Shown here: piece after piece, positions 1-8,939 of the stretch
Numbering within the stretch: the first letter of the stretch is position 1
Layout: each line of letters opens with the position of its first letter
Origin: Promicromonospora thailandica
GTDB lineage: Bacteria; Actinomycetota; Actinomycetes; Actinomycetales; Cellulomonadaceae
NCBI RefSeq assembly: GCF_024171955.1
Contig: NZ_JAMTCS010000003.1
Location: forward strand, 310,001-374,000
Length of the DNA: 64,000 nt
Reading direction: 5' to 3'
The notes under the pieces: model-generated
Seen by the model: only the letters and a program-made list of their open reading frames with translations
What the model was told of the DNA's origin: nothing
The model's database searches: none
Position numbers and translations under genes: made by a program

Positions 1-399
1 CACAACGACTTCATCTTCGCGGTCATCGGCGAGGAGCTCGGGCTCTTCGGCACAGTGCTCGTGCTGGCGCTGTTCGCGGTGCTCGGCCTGGCCACCAGCC
101 GCGTGATCCGGCGGCACACCGACCCGTTCGTCAAGGTGACCACCGCCGCCGTCGCGTGCTGGATCGTGGGCCAGGCGTTCATCAACATCGGCGTGGTGAT
201 CGGCCTGCTGCCGGTGATCGGCGTCCCGCTGCCCCTGGTCTCGGCCGGCGGTTCGGCCCTGATCACCACGATGGCCGCGCTCGGCATGCTGATCTCGTTC
301 GCGCGGACCGAGCCGGGGGCTGCCAAGGCGCTCGCTGCACGCGGTAGCGTCGTCCGCAAGTCACTGGCCGTGCTGGGCGGCGCGGTCCGGAGACGGTAG
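1..399 (+). CDS. ftsW: FtsW, C-terminal part (5' end outside window)
   Basis: SEDS-family lipid II polymerase of the divisome, an integral membrane protein. The frame is open from the first base and begins HNDFIFAVIGEELGLFG, the conserved SEDS region; the GEELG motif and the following membrane segments up to a basic tail (VRRR) are visible. The start codon and most membrane helices lie upstream of the window. It is followed after about 100 bases by murG, the usual order in the division and wall cluster. RodA is the alternative SEDS protein, but the murG-murC-ftsQ-ftsZ context argues for FtsW. Confidence 0.93.
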   Translation, partial: HNDFIFAVIGEELGLFGTVLVLALFAVLGLATSRVIRRHTDPFVKVTTAAVACWIVGQAFINIGVVIGLLPVIGVPLPLVSAGGSALITTMAALGMLISFARTEPGAAKALAARGSVVRKSLAVLGGAVRRR

Positions 400-496
400 A
401 AATGTGCACGGTGGTCTGACTTGTGGCGGCGATCCGTCACGGCGGCCGCTTCGAACCGCCCGGACGGCACGTCCGGGCGACGACGAGAAGGTGATG

Positions 497-1654
497 ATGA
501 GCTCAGCAGTGGTGTCGGTGGTGCTCGCCGGCGGCGGTACCGCCGGACACGTGAACCCCTTGCTCGCGGTGGCCGACGAGGTGCGCCTGCGCCGGCCCGA
601 CGCGCGCGTGCTCGCGCTCGGGACCACGACTGGCCTGGAGGCCGACCTGGTGCCCGCGCGCGGCTACGAGCTGCGGCCCATCCCGCGTGTGCCGATGCCG
701 CGCCGGCCGAGCGCCGACCTGCTGCGCCTGCCCGGCCGCCTGACGTCCGCCGTCCGCGCTGCCGAGGACGCGATCGACGAGATCGGCGCGCAGGCGGTGA
801 TCGGCTTCGGCGGCTACGTGGCCACGCCGGCGTACCTCGCCGCGAAGCGCAAGGGCGTGCCGATCGTGATCCACGAGCAGAACGCCCGGCCCGGTTTGGC
901 CAACAAGCTCGGCGCCCGCTGGGCGGCCCGCGTCGGCCTCACCTTCCCGGGGACGCCGCTGCGCGGCGGCACCCTGACGGGCCTGCCGCTGCGGCAGGCC
1001 ATCGCGGGCCTCGTGCGGGAGCGCGAGGCCGACGCCGCGGGCGTGCGCGCCCGGGCCGCCGCAGAGCTGGGCCTCGACGCCGCGCTGCCCACGCTCGTCG
1101 TCACGGGCGGCTCGTCCGGCGCGCTGAACGTGAACCGGGCCGTGTCGGGCGCCGCGGCCGACGTGCTGGCCACGGGCGCGCAGGTGCTGCACCTGACCGG
1201 CCGCGGCAAGAGCGACGAGGTGCGTGAGACGCTCGCCGCCGCGGGCGTCGGGCCCGAGCGCTACCAGGTGCGCGAGTACCTGGAGCAGATGGAGCTCGCC
1301 TACGCGGTGGCCGACCTCGTCGTGTGCCGGTCCGGCGCCGGCTCGGTGGCCGAGCACGCCGCGCTCGGCGTCCCCGCCGTCTACGTGCCCCTGCCCATCG
1401 GCAACGGGGAGCAGCGGCTCAACGCGCTGCCGCTGGTCGAGGCGGGCGGCGGCGTGCTGGTGGACGACGCGGAGCTGACGCCCGCCTGGGTGTCGCGAGA
1501 GGTCCCCACGCTGCTCGCGGACCGCGAGCGGCTCGGTGTCATGGCGAAGGCCGCCCGGTCGGCCGGCACCACCGACGGCGCGGCGCGCGTCGTCGATCTC
1601 GTCGAGCAAGCCGTACGGTCAGCAGGTACCGACACCACGGAGGTCAGGTCATGA
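497..1654 (+). CDS. murG: UDP-N-acetylglucosamine transferase MurG
   Basis: Peripheral inner-membrane GT28 glycosyltransferase that adds GlcNAc to lipid I, making lipid II. The N-terminal glycine loop GGGTAGHVNP lies at about residues 12-21. The second domain holds the donor-binding stretch (VTGGSSGALNVN, then CRSGAGSVAEHAALGVPAVYVPLP). Length is 385 residues, normal for the family. I chose ATG 497 because AGAAGG (486-491) gives a five-base spacer; ATG 494 and a start at 404 are also in frame but badly placed. The stop overlaps the murC start (ATGA), so the two are translationally coupled. Confidence 0.95.
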   Translation: MSSAVVSVVLAGGGTAGHVNPLLAVADEVRLRRPDARVLALGTTTGLEADLVPARGYELRPIPRVPMPRRPSADLLRLPGRLTSAVRAAEDAIDEIGAQAVIGFGGYVATPAYLAAKRKGVPIVIHEQNARPGLANKLGARWAARVGLTFPGTPLRGGTLTGLPLRQAIAGLVREREADAAGVRARAAAELGLDAALPTLVVTGGSSGALNVNRAVSGAAADVLATGAQVLHLTGRGKSDEVRETLAAAGVGPERYQVREYLEQMELAYAVADLVVCRSGAGSVAEHAALGVPAVYVPLPIGNGEQRLNALPLVEAGGGVLVDDAELTPAWVSREVPTLLADRERLGVMAKAARSAGTTDGAARVVDLVEQAVRSAGTDTTEVRS

Positions 1655-3156
1655 GCACCACGGTCACGGATCAGACGACGGACAGTGTCGCCCGGCTCGG
1701 ACGCGTCCACATGATCGGCATCGGCGGCGCGGGCATGTCCGTCGTCGCGCGCCTGCTGGCGGGCCGTGGCGTCGCGGTGCAGGGTTCGGACGCCGCCGGG
1801 TCGGACACGCTGGAGGCCCTGCGGTCCGAGGGCGTCCAGGTGTGGGTCGGGCACGACCCGGCGCACCTGGCGGGCGTCGACACCGTGGTGATCTCCAGCG
1901 CCGTGCACGAGGAGAACCCCGAGCTGGCCGCGGCCCGGGCCCGCCGGCTGAACGTGCTGCACCGCTCGCAGGCCCTGGCCGCCCTCATGGAGGGCTCGCG
2001 CGGCGTGGCCGTCGCGGGCGCGCACGGCAAGACGACGACGTCGGCCATGATCGCGACCATCCTGCGCGAGGCGGGCCTCGACCCGTCCTACGCGATCGGC
2101 TCCACGGTGCGCACCGCGGACGGTGCGACCCCGGGCGGCCACCTGGGCACGTCCGACGTGCTCGTGGCGGAGGCCGACGAGTCGGACGGCTCGTTCCTCA
2201 ACTACACGCCCACCATCGCCGTGGTGACCAACGTCGAGGCCGACCACCTGGACCACTACGGCACGCCCGAGGCGTTCAACGGCGCGTTCATCCGGTTCGC
2301 CCGCCGCCTGGTGCCCGAGGGCTGGCTCATCGCGTGCGCCGACGACGAGGGCTCGCTCTCCGTGGGCGCCACCATCTGCGCCACGGGCGGCCACGTCATC
2401 ACCTACGGCACCGACGCGACCGCGCGCGTGCGCGTCACGGACATCTCCACGACGCCCGAGGGCACGACGGCGGTGCTGCGCGGCGACGTGCTCGGCACCA
2501 ACGAGCAGGTGGCCGACGGCGCGGGCGTGTCCGGCGACGTGCCGGGCATCCCGATGCGGCTGGCCGTCCCCGGCAAGCACAACGTGCTCAACGCGACCGC
2601 CGCGGTCATCGCGGCGGTGAAGCTGGGCGTCGACCCGCGCCAGGCCGTCGCGGGCGTCGAGGCGTTCGCGGGCACGGGCCGCCGCTTCGAGGACAAGGGC
2701 ACCGCCGCGGGCGTGCGTGTGATCGACGACTACGCGCACCACCCCACGGAGATCCGTGCCGTCGTCACGGCCGCCCGTGAGATCGCCGACGGCGGGCGCG
2801 TGCTCGTGCTGTTCCAGCCGCACCTGTACTCGCGCACCAAGGCCTTCGCCGAGGCCTTCGCGAGCGAGCTGTCCGCCGCCGACGAGGTGGTGGTCACGGA
2901 CGTCTACGGTGCACGTGAGGAACATGACCCGTCGGTCACGCCCCGCACCATCGTCGACCGCATGACCGACCACGGCTCCGCGTACGCCGTCCCGGACCGG
3001 CTCGACGCCGCGCACGCGATCGCCGACCTCGCCCGCCCGGGCGACGTGGTGCTCACGGTGGGCGCGGGCGACGTGACCCAGCTCGGCCCCGCCGTCCTGG
3101 CCCGGCTCAACGGTCGCGTGGCGACCGGCTCGGCCACGGGGCTGGGCGAGGACTGA
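1651..3156 (+). CDS. murC: UDP-N-acetylmuramate--L-alanine ligase MurC
   Basis: Cytoplasmic ATP-dependent ligase that adds L-alanine to UDP-MurNAc. Visible are the N-terminal Rossmann part (MIGIGGAGMS), the ATP loop GAHGKTTTS around residues 122-131, the central NVEADHLDHYG motif, and the C-terminal ligase domain with DDYAHHPTEI. Length is 501 residues, normal. It starts inside the last codons of murG and its stop overlaps the ftsQ start, so murG-murC-ftsQ form a tightly coupled block. Confidence 0.96.
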   Translation: MSTTVTDQTTDSVARLGRVHMIGIGGAGMSVVARLLAGRGVAVQGSDAAGSDTLEALRSEGVQVWVGHDPAHLAGVDTVVISSAVHEENPELAAARARRLNVLHRSQALAALMEGSRGVAVAGAHGKTTTSAMIATILREAGLDPSYAIGSTVRTADGATPGGHLGTSDVLVAEADESDGSFLNYTPTIAVVTNVEADHLDHYGTPEAFNGAFIRFARRLVPEGWLIACADDEGSLSVGATICATGGHVITYGTDATARVRVTDISTTPEGTTAVLRGDVLGTNEQVADGAGVSGDVPGIPMRLAVPGKHNVLNATAAVIAAVKLGVDPRQAVAGVEAFAGTGRRFEDKGTAAGVRVIDDYAHHPTEIRAVVTAAREIADGGRVLVLFQPHLYSRTKAFAEAFASELSAADEVVVTDVYGAREEHDPSVTPRTIVDRMTDHGSAYAVPDRLDAAHAIADLARPGDVVLTVGAGDVTQLGPAVLARLNGRVATGSATGLGED

Positions 3157-4220
3157 TGCGTCCGCCCGCGCGCCCTCGCGCGGCGGGCACGGCACGGCCG
3201 CGCCCCGCAGGCCAGGGTGCTGGTGCTGCTGGTGCCGGCGCACGACAGGACGTGGGGCACGCCGCGGAGCCGGCCGCCCCGTCCGGGCGGGCCGCCGCTC
3301 CCGCGGGCCGGGGCCGTGCGGCGCTCCCGGTCGAGGACCGGCGGGCGGACGCCGAGGCGCAGGCCCTGCGGTTTCCCGCGGGGCGGGCCTCCGCCCGGCC
3401 GGCCGCCGGGCCCGCCGCGCGGCCCGCCGCCCGGCCCGCTGACGAGGTGCCGGGTCGGGACGGTGCTCGGGACGGTGTCGTGTCGGACCGCCTCGCCGAC
3501 CGCCTCGCCGAGCGCACGGCGATGGCCCGCCACCGGTTCTGGCGCCGGCTCGGCGGCACGGTCGCGACGGTGGCGGTGCTCGCGGGCCTCGGGTGGGCGG
3601 CGTTCTTCTCGCCGCTGCTCGCGCTGGACCCGGACCAGGTGCGGATCACGGGTCAGGGCACGACGGTCGACGTCGAGCAGGTGCGCGACGCCGTGACGGC
3701 CGAGGCCGGCGTGCCGTTGCCGCGGCTGGACACGGTGGGCCTGCGCGAGGAGATCCTCGGGCTGAACGCCGTCAAGAACGTGCGGATCGAGCGGGTGTGG
3801 CCCGACGGCCTGGCGGTCACGCTCACGTCCCGCGAGCCCGTCGCGGCGGTGCCCGAGTCCGGTGGCCGGTTCGCGCTCATGGACGCCGACGGCGTACGGG
3901 TCGCCACCGCGAAGGAGGTCCCGGAGGGCCTGCCGTCCATCGTGGTCTCCCTGTCCGACGGCGACGTCGGGCACCGCGCCATGGACGCGGCCCTCGCCGT
4001 GCTCGGCGCCCTGCCGGCGAGGCTCGCGTCCGACATCAGCACGGTCAGCGCGGCCACGCAGGACGACGTCCGCACCACGCTGTCCGACGGGCGGGTCATC
4101 CGGTGGGGGAGCGGGGACGACGTCGAGCTCAAGACCCGGGTGGCGCAGGCGCTGCTCCGTGCGGAGCCGTCCGCCCGGACGATCGACGTGTCGTCGCCGG
4201 CGCTGCCGGTCACGAACTGA
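3156..4220 (+). CDS. ftsQ: Division protein FtsQ with long Ala/Pro/Arg-rich N-terminus
   Basis: Bitopic divisome protein linking FtsL/FtsB to the wall synthases. A single membrane helix is seen at about residues 133-153, followed by a POTRA domain (DPDQVRITGQGTT onward) and the FtsQ beta domain ending near residue 354. The first about 125 residues are a low-complexity basic Ala/Pro/Arg/Gly segment predicted to be cytoplasmic and disordered; actinobacterial FtsQ proteins often carry such tails. The start overlaps the murC stop (TGATG). No RBS is needed if coupled; in-frame internal starts cannot be excluded. Confidence 0.88.
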   Translation: MRPPARPRAAGTARPRPAGQGAGAAGAGARQDVGHAAEPAAPSGRAAAPAGRGRAALPVEDRRADAEAQALRFPAGRASARPAAGPAARPAARPADEVPGRDGARDGVVSDRLADRLAERTAMARHRFWRRLGGTVATVAVLAGLGWAAFFSPLLALDPDQVRITGQGTTVDVEQVRDAVTAEAGVPLPRLDTVGLREEILGLNAVKNVRIERVWPDGLAVTLTSREPVAAVPESGGRFALMDADGVRVATAKEVPEGLPSIVVSLSDGDVGHRAMDAALAVLGALPARLASDISTVSAATQDDVRTTLSDGRVIRWGSGDDVELKTRVAQALLRAEPSARTIDVSSPALPVTN

Positions 4221-4302
4221 TCGTCGCAGGTCGGAGCGTTGCAGGGGACCTCTCGGCACATTCGGGGCGGGTTCCCGACGCGGCCCGCGTCGCTGGCGGC
4301 GG

Positions 4303-4322
4303 AAATCACACGCATGTGATTT
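4303..4322. promoter_or_regulatory. 20-bp palindrome upstream of ftsZ
   Basis: Sequence AAATCACACGCATGTGATTT: perfect 8-base arms around CGCA. It lies in the 272-base ftsQ-ftsZ gap, about 170 bases before the ftsZ start. Related copies occur at 6710-6729 (before sepF) and 9596-9615 (before a secreted repeat protein). Spacing and symmetry fit a dimeric regulator; the protein is unknown. The rest of the gap holds the AT-richer stretch at 4411-4440 that may carry the ftsZ promoter. Confidence 0.6.
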
Positions 4323-4492
4323 GCTGCGTGCATCGGAGTGCGACACGCGCGACGATGTCTTCGACACACCTCGACGGCGCACCTACCGTCGAACTCAGCA
4401 GCAACCTGACATAACTCTAACCCTCTACCTCAACCTGAGACTTTGGGAGGGACGAGAGTCGGGACTCGGGACCCGAATCGAAAGGCGACGAC

Positions 4493-5821
4493 GTGGCAAC
4501 TCCGCAGAACTACCTGGCAGTGATCAAGGTGGTCGGCATCGGCGGCGGTGGTGTGAACGCCGTCAACCGCATGATCGAGGTCGGCCTCAAGGGCGTCGAG
4601 TTCATCGCGATCAACACCGACGCGCAGGCGCTCCTCATGTCGGACGCCGACGTGAAGCTGGACGTGGGCCGCGAGCTCACGCGTGGCCTCGGCGCCGGCG
4701 CGGACCCCGAGGTGGGCAAGAAGGCCGCCGAGGACCACGCCGAGGAGATCGAGGACGTGCTGCGCGGCGCCGACATGGTCTTCGTGACCGCGGGCGAGGG
4801 CGGCGGCACCGGCACGGGCGGTGCCCCGGTCGTGGCGCGCATCGCCCGCTCGCTCGGCGCGCTGACCGTCGGCGTGGTGACGCGCCCGTTCACGTTCGAG
4901 GGCCGCCGTCGTGCGGTGCAGGCCGAGAGCGGCATCGAGAACCTCCGCGACGAGGTCGACACGCTGATCGTCATCCCGAACGACCGGCTCCTGTCGATGT
5001 CGGACCGGAACGTCTCCGCGATCGCGGCGTTCCACTCGGCCGACCAGGTGCTGCACTCCGGTGTGCAGGGCATCACCGACCTCATCACCACGCCGGGCCT
5101 GATCAACCTCGACTTCGCCGACGTCAAGTCCGTCATGCAGGGCGCGGGCTCCGCGCTCATGGGCATCGGCTCGGCCCGGGGCGAGGACCGCGCGGTGCAG
5201 GCGGCCGAGCTGGCCATCTCGTCGCCGCTCCTGGAGGCGTCGATCGACGGCGCCCACGGTGTGCTGCTCTCCATCCAGGGTGGCAGCGACCTCGGTCTGT
5301 TCGAGGTGCACGAGGCGGCGCGCCTGGTGCAGGAGGCCGCGCACCCCGAGGCGAACATCATCTTCGGTACGGTCATCGACGACGCCCTGGGCGACGAGGT
5401 GCGGGTCACCGTCATCGCGGCGGGCTTCGACGGCGGCCTGCCCAAGGAGCGCAAGGACAACCGTGCCCTCGGCCAGGTCGCCGGCGCGGGCACGCGCAGC
5501 CCGGCGACGGCTCCCGTCCCGCTGCCCGACGTGTCGGACGCGGCGCGCCGTGCCCCCGAGCAGCCGGGCGTCAACGGCATGCCGCCGTCGGTCCCGCCGG
5601 CGCACCCGGCTCCTGTCTCGACGCTGCCCCGCGTGATCGACGACGAGACGTCGGACGACGTGCCGCGCACGCTGGACGAGCCGGCCGTCGTGGTGCAGGG
5701 CTCGTTCAACCGGCAGGAGGTCGGCCGCGAGCAGGGCGAGCGCGTCGAGGTCCCGCCGCTCTACGAGGAGAACCCCCGCCGCAACGCCGAGGACCTGGAC
5801 GTCCCCGACTTCCTGAAGTGA
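4493..5821 (+). CDS. ftsZ: Cell division GTPase FtsZ
   Basis: Tubulin-like GTPase that polymerises into the Z-ring. Shown by [12 protein letters not shown] near residue 14, the tubulin signature [10 protein letters not shown] near residue 103, the T7-loop region [11 protein letters not shown], a variable Pro/Ala linker after about residue 320, and the C-terminal anchor peptide DLDVPDFLK that binds SepF. Length is 442 residues. The GTG start follows a purine-rich GAAAGGCGACGAC. It has its own long upstream region with a palindrome (4303-4322), suggesting a separate promoter from murC-ftsQ. Confidence 0.98.
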   Translation: MATPQNYLAVIKVVGIGGGGVNAVNRMIEVGLKGVEFIAINTDAQALLMSDADVKLDVGRELTRGLGAGADPEVGKKAAEDHAEEIEDVLRGADMVFVTAGEGGGTGTGGAPVVARIARSLGALTVGVVTRPFTFEGRRRAVQAESGIENLRDEVDTLIVIPNDRLLSMSDRNVSAIAAFHSADQVLHSGVQGITDLITTPGLINLDFADVKSVMQGAGSALMGIGSARGEDRAVQAAELAISSPLLEASIDGAHGVLLSIQGGSDLGLFEVHEAARLVQEAAHPEANIIFGTVIDDALGDEVRVTVIAAGFDGGLPKERKDNRALGQVAGAGTRSPATAPVPLPDVSDAARRAPEQPGVNGMPPSVPPAHPAPVSTLPRVIDDETSDDVPRTLDEPAVVVQGSFNRQEVGREQGERVEVPPLYEENPRRNAEDLDVPDFLK

Positions 5822-5855
5822 TCCGCGGCTCGGACCGGCCGGTACGCTCGCACCC

Positions 5856-6650
5856 GTGAGCGACTCCCGGAGCCTCCCCGGCGTGCACCCCGTCGACCTC
5901 GGCGACGGGGTGCGCGCCTTCTTCACGTCGGGGGCGGGTGGCGTCTCGCCGGCGCCCTGGTCCACGGCGGCGGACGGCGGCGGCCTCAACCTCGGCCTCA
6001 ACGTGACTGACGACCCGGCGCGGGTCGCGGCCAACCGGTCGCGCGTCGCGGGGCGGCTCGGAGCGCCGGTCGCGTACGCGACGCAGGTGCACGGTGACAC
6101 GGTGCTCGAGCTCGGCGCCGCCGAGCGGGACCGCTGGGCCGGCGAGCACCCGCCGGCGACGGCGGGGGAGGGCGACGCCCTGGTCACCGCCGAGCCGGGT
6201 CTCGGGCTGGCGGTCCTGGTCGCCGACTGCGTGCCCGTGCTGCTGGCCGACCCGGTGGCGCGCGTGGTCGGCGTGGCGCACGCCGGCCGGCAGGGGCTCC
6301 TGGCCGGCGTGGTGCACCGGGCCCTCGACACGCTCGTTGCGCGCGGCGCCGACCTCGCGCGCGTACGCGCCGCCGTCGGCCCCGCGGTGTGCGGGCTGTG
6401 CTACGAGGTGCCCGCCGCGATGCGGGACGAGGTGGGCCGCGCCGTACCCGAGACGGTCGCGACGACCCGGGCAAAGACGCCGGGCCTCGACCTGCCCGCC
6501 GGGGTGGTCGCGCAGCTCTCCGCTCGGGGCGTCGGGGCGGTGCGCGTGCCGCGCTGCACGCTGGAGGATCACGCCCTGTTCTCGCACCGCAGAGCCACCG
6601 CGGCCGCTACCACAACCGGTCGCCAGGCCGGCATCATCGCGCTCATTTGA
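5856..6650 (+). CDS. pgeF: Peptidoglycan editing factor PgeF / YfiH (YlmD) family
   Basis: Member of the laccase-domain DUF152/YfiH family. Homologues remove wrongly incorporated serine from wall precursors (PgeF in E. coli) or act as purine nucleoside enzymes, so the exact activity here is inferred. The metal-site residues are visible in TQVHGDTV, ADCVPVLLADP and HAGRQGLLAGVV. Length is 264 residues. TACGCT (5843-5848) ends seven bases before the GTG start, so this looks leaderless. It follows ftsZ by 34 bases, its normal place in Gram-positive division clusters. Confidence 0.88.
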   Translation: MSDSRSLPGVHPVDLGDGVRAFFTSGAGGVSPAPWSTAADGGGLNLGLNVTDDPARVAANRSRVAGRLGAPVAYATQVHGDTVLELGAAERDRWAGEHPPATAGEGDALVTAEPGLGLAVLVADCVPVLLADPVARVVGVAHAGRQGLLAGVVHRALDTLVARGADLARVRAAVGPAVCGLCYEVPAAMRDEVGRAVPETVATTRAKTPGLDLPAGVVAQLSARGVGAVRVPRCTLEDHALFSHRRATAAATTTGRQAGIIALI

Positions 6651-6709
6651 CGGCCTCGTGCCCTGCTCCGGGCCGGGGCGACACGCCGACGACAACCCTC
6701 TGACCTGCG

Positions 6710-6729
6710 AAATCACACGGATGTCGTTT
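6710..6729. promoter_or_regulatory. Degenerate copy of the ftsZ-type palindrome, upstream of sepF
   Basis: AAATCACACGGATGTCGTTT matches the ftsZ element (4303-4322) at 17 of 20 positions. The left arm is perfect and the right arm has two changes. It lies about 190 bases before the sepF start. Confidence 0.5.
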
Positions 6730-6745
6730 TTAGCGAGCGTTCGCT

Positions 6746-6768
6746 GAACAACTTTGGCAAAGTTGTTC
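6746..6768. promoter_or_regulatory. 23-bp perfect palindrome upstream of sepF
   Basis: Arms GAACAACTTTG (6746-6756) and CAAAGTTGTTC (6758-6768) are exact reverse complements around one G. Directly to its left is a smaller inverted repeat AGCGAGCGTTCGCT (6732-6745). The element is AT-rich against its surroundings. No T-run follows, so an operator is likelier than a terminator. Confidence 0.55.
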
Positions 6769-6916
6769 GCGGCACGGCGTGTCGCACTTCCGGGTCGGAT
6801 TGCGTCGGGCTACTTTTGTCAAGGCGATCCCGACGAGGGGTCAAGGCCGGACCTGTTGAACGGCCCAGCTGGACCGACAGAAGGACGCACAGCAGGCGAC
6901 GAACGGAGAGAGAGCG

Positions 6917-7387
6917 ATGGCCGGAGCGCTTCGCAAGACCATGCTGTATCTGGGCCTCGCCGACGATCAGGGCGAGCAGGAGTACCTCGACGACTACGAC
7001 GAGGGCCTGGAGGAGAACGTGGAGGACCACCGGCACGCACAGGTCACGCCGTTGCACCGCGACGGTGTGCCGCGCGAGGCCCTGTCCTCTTCCGACCTGC
7101 GCCGCATCACGACGGTGCACCCCCGGTCGTACAACGACGCACGGAGCATCGGCGAGGCCTTCCGCGCCGGGACTCCCGTCATCATGAACCTCTCCGACAT
7201 GGACGACGCGGACGCCAAGCGCCTGGTCGACTTCTCCGCGGGGCTCATCTTCGGTCTGCACGGTTCGATCGAGCGGGTGACCAACAAGGTCTTCCTGCTC
7301 TCGCCCGAGCACGTGGAGATCGCCGCGGAGGAGCACGTCTCCCCGGACAAGCCGAACGGGCGCGGCGGGTTCTACAACCAGAGCTGA
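6917..7387 (+). CDS. sepF: Cell division protein SepF
   Basis: FtsZ membrane anchor; in actinobacteria it replaces FtsA/ZipA. The N-terminal amphipathic helix begins [14 protein letters not shown], followed by an acidic linker and the SepF/YlmF domain ([41 protein letters not shown] and [10 protein letters not shown], cited here in parts). Length is 156 residues. RBS GGAGAGAGAG is just upstream of ATG. A 266-base upstream region holds two palindromes, so it is probably regulated apart from ftsZ-pgeF. No ylmE (PLP-binding) gene lies between pgeF and sepF. Confidence 0.96.
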   Translation: MAGALRKTMLYLGLADDQGEQEYLDDYDEGLEENVEDHRHAQVTPLHRDGVPREALSSSDLRRITTVHPRSYNDARSIGEAFRAGTPVIMNLSDMDDADAKRLVDFSAGLIFGLHGSIERVTNKVFLLSPEHVEIAAEEHVSPDKPNGRGGFYNQS

Positions 7388-7404
7388 CCTGACACGAGAC
7401 CTGG

Positions 7405-7438
7405 GCGGAGGGCGGTCGCTACGGCGGACGCCCTCCGC
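7405..7438 (+). terminator. Hairpin after sepF
   Basis: Arms GCGGAGGGCG (7405-7414) and CGCCCTCCGC (7429-7438), 14-base loop, no T-run. Position 18 bases after the sepF stop suggests a terminator or mRNA-end hairpin. Confidence 0.5.
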
Positions 7439-7534
7439 TCACGTCTGTCCGCGCCCTGCTGCCTGCCGTTCTGCTCGCCCCTCGTCCGTGGCGGCTCATG
7501 TGTTCCGGGGTCGGAACGCGTTAGGTTGTGCCTT

Positions 7535-7831
7535 GTGACTTTGATCCTGCAGTTCATCGGCTTCCTGCTGTGGCTCTTCATCCTGTTCCTCATCGGGCGG
7601 CTCGTCTTCGACTGGGTGCAGTTCTTTGCCCGGGACTGGCGCCCGCGTGGTGTTCTGCTCGTCATCGCCGAGGCGGTGTACACGGTGACCGACCCGCCGC
7701 TGCGGTTCCTGCGCCGGCTCATCCCGCCGCTCCGGCTGGGTCAGATCCAGCTGGACCTCGCCTTCATCGTGCTGTTCTTCGGGGCCTCGCTGCTCTCCTC
7801 GCTCGTCGGGAGGTGGGCCCTGTACGTCTGA
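7535..7831 (+). CDS. YggT-family membrane protein (YlmG)
   Basis: Small integral membrane protein of the YggT/YlmG family, roughly 98 residues, with hydrophobic helices at both ends and the family stretch TDPPLRFLRRLIPP in the middle. Homologues next to sepF affect division site or nucleoid distribution; molecular activity is unknown. The upstream TAGGTT (7522-7527) ends seven bases before GTG 7535, arguing for a leaderless transcript starting there rather than at TTG 7526, which is also in frame. Confidence 0.88.
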   Translation: MTLILQFIGFLLWLFILFLIGRLVFDWVQFFARDWRPRGVLLVIAEAVYTVTDPPLRFLRRLIPPLRLGQIQLDLAFIVLFFGASLLSSLVGRWALYV

Positions 7832-8108
7832 GCCGACGCCCCCTGCGGGCGAAAAAGTGGTGGAGATGTGCCGGTTTGCAGGCTGATCGGTGCGTGCCCC
7901 ACGGACCAAGGCCACACAACCGATTACCTATGCATGGATCCAGGCTGGGGTGAGGCGGCACACTCTGTGAGGAAATCGTGCCCGGGGGTGCTCCCGGTGT
8001 CCGGCGCCGATCTCGTCCGCTACCGTGGGTTGCGGCGAAGGGCGCGCGGCTGGGCAGCGCCGACGTCCGAGACCAGCGTTCCTACGTTCTAACTTTCGAG
8101 GTGACACG

Positions 8109-8750
8109 ATGGCACTGCTCACTGCAGAGGACATCCTCAACAAGAAGTTCTCCGCGACGAAGTTCCGCGAGGGCTACGACGTCGAGGAGGTCGACGACTT
8201 CCTGGACGAGGTCGTGCGGACCCTGACCAACGTCCAGGAGGAGAACGAGGGCCTGCGGCAGAAGGTCGCGGCCGCCGAGCGCCGGATCGCGGAGCTGTCG
8301 CGCAACGAGGCCGCCGCCCCGGGTCGCGCGCAGGCCGCGCCGGTCGCCGCGCCCGTGATGCAGCCCGGTGCTGCCGGTGGCAAGGCGGGCGGCCCCGAGC
8401 CGGAGTCCGCGACCGGGATGCTCCAGCTGGCGCAGAAGCTGCACGACGACTACGTGCGCTCGGGCCAGGAGGAGGGCGACCGTCTCATCGCCGAGGCCAA
8501 GACGGAGGGTGCGCGCATCGTGCGCGACGCCGAGGAGACCTCGCACCGCACGCTGTCCCAGCTCGAGCAGGAGCGTTCGCTGCTGGAGCGCAAGATCGAC
8601 GAGCTGCGCCTCTTCGAGCGCGACTACCGCACCCGCCTGAAGAGCTTCCTGCAGAACCTGCTCGGTGACCTCGACGCCCGCGGCTCGGCCCTGCCGCCGC
8701 GCAACAACCAGCAGTCCGGCCGCCCGGCCGAGATGGCCCAGGGCATCTGA
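8109..8750 (+). CDS. divIVA: DivIVA / Wag31 polar growth protein
   Basis: Curvature-sensing coiled-coil protein that marks poles and septa and directs tip growth in actinobacteria. The N-terminal lipid-binding domain is plain (LTAEDILNKKFSATKFREGY, then DVEEVDDFLDEVV). A first coiled coil, an Ala/Pro/Gly linker (about residues 70-100), and a second coiled coil up to residue 185 follow. Length is 213 residues. ATG 8109 gives the conserved MALLTAEDI start after a GAGGTGACACG leader. A 277-base gap precedes it, which fits an independent promoter. Confidence 0.96.
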   Translation: MALLTAEDILNKKFSATKFREGYDVEEVDDFLDEVVRTLTNVQEENEGLRQKVAAAERRIAELSRNEAAAPGRAQAAPVAAPVMQPGAAGGKAGGPEPESATGMLQLAQKLHDDYVRSGQEEGDRLIAEAKTEGARIVRDAEETSHRTLSQLEQERSLLERKIDELRLFERDYRTRLKSFLQNLLGDLDARGSALPPRNNQQSGRPAEMAQGI

Positions 8751-8772
8751 CGACGCAGGGCATCTGACGACG
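8739..8772 (+). repeat. 17-bp tandem duplication across the divIVA stop
   Basis: CAGGGCATCTGACGACG occurs twice back to back (8739-8755, 8756-8772). The first copy holds the divIVA stop codon, the second duplicates it just outside the gene. Looks like a recent slippage event with no effect on the protein. Confidence 0.85.
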
Positions 8773-8843
8773 CGCGCGGCGGCCGGCGTCCCCACCTCGC
8801 CGACCGGTCGCCGCGCGCGACACGCGGGACCCACCCATCATTG

Positions 8844-8868
8844 GGGGCACGCCACATCGGCGTGCCCC
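8844..8868 (+). terminator. Hairpin after divIVA
   Basis: GGGGCACGCC and GGCGTGCCCC form a perfect 10-bp stem with loop ACATC, followed by the moderately T-rich GTTGTGCGTTTG. Likely the divIVA terminator. Confidence 0.75.
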
Positions 8869-8939
8869 GTTGTGCGTTTGCCTCCTTGTGCTTACGCTTC
8901 GTGGACTTGACCACCGGGGGCGACCGCGAAGGGGAACCC

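Noticed and set aside
404-496. In-frame start of murG at 404
   Set aside because: The extra 31 residues are Arg/Thr/Gly-rich and not part of MurG. ATG 497 has a proper RBS.
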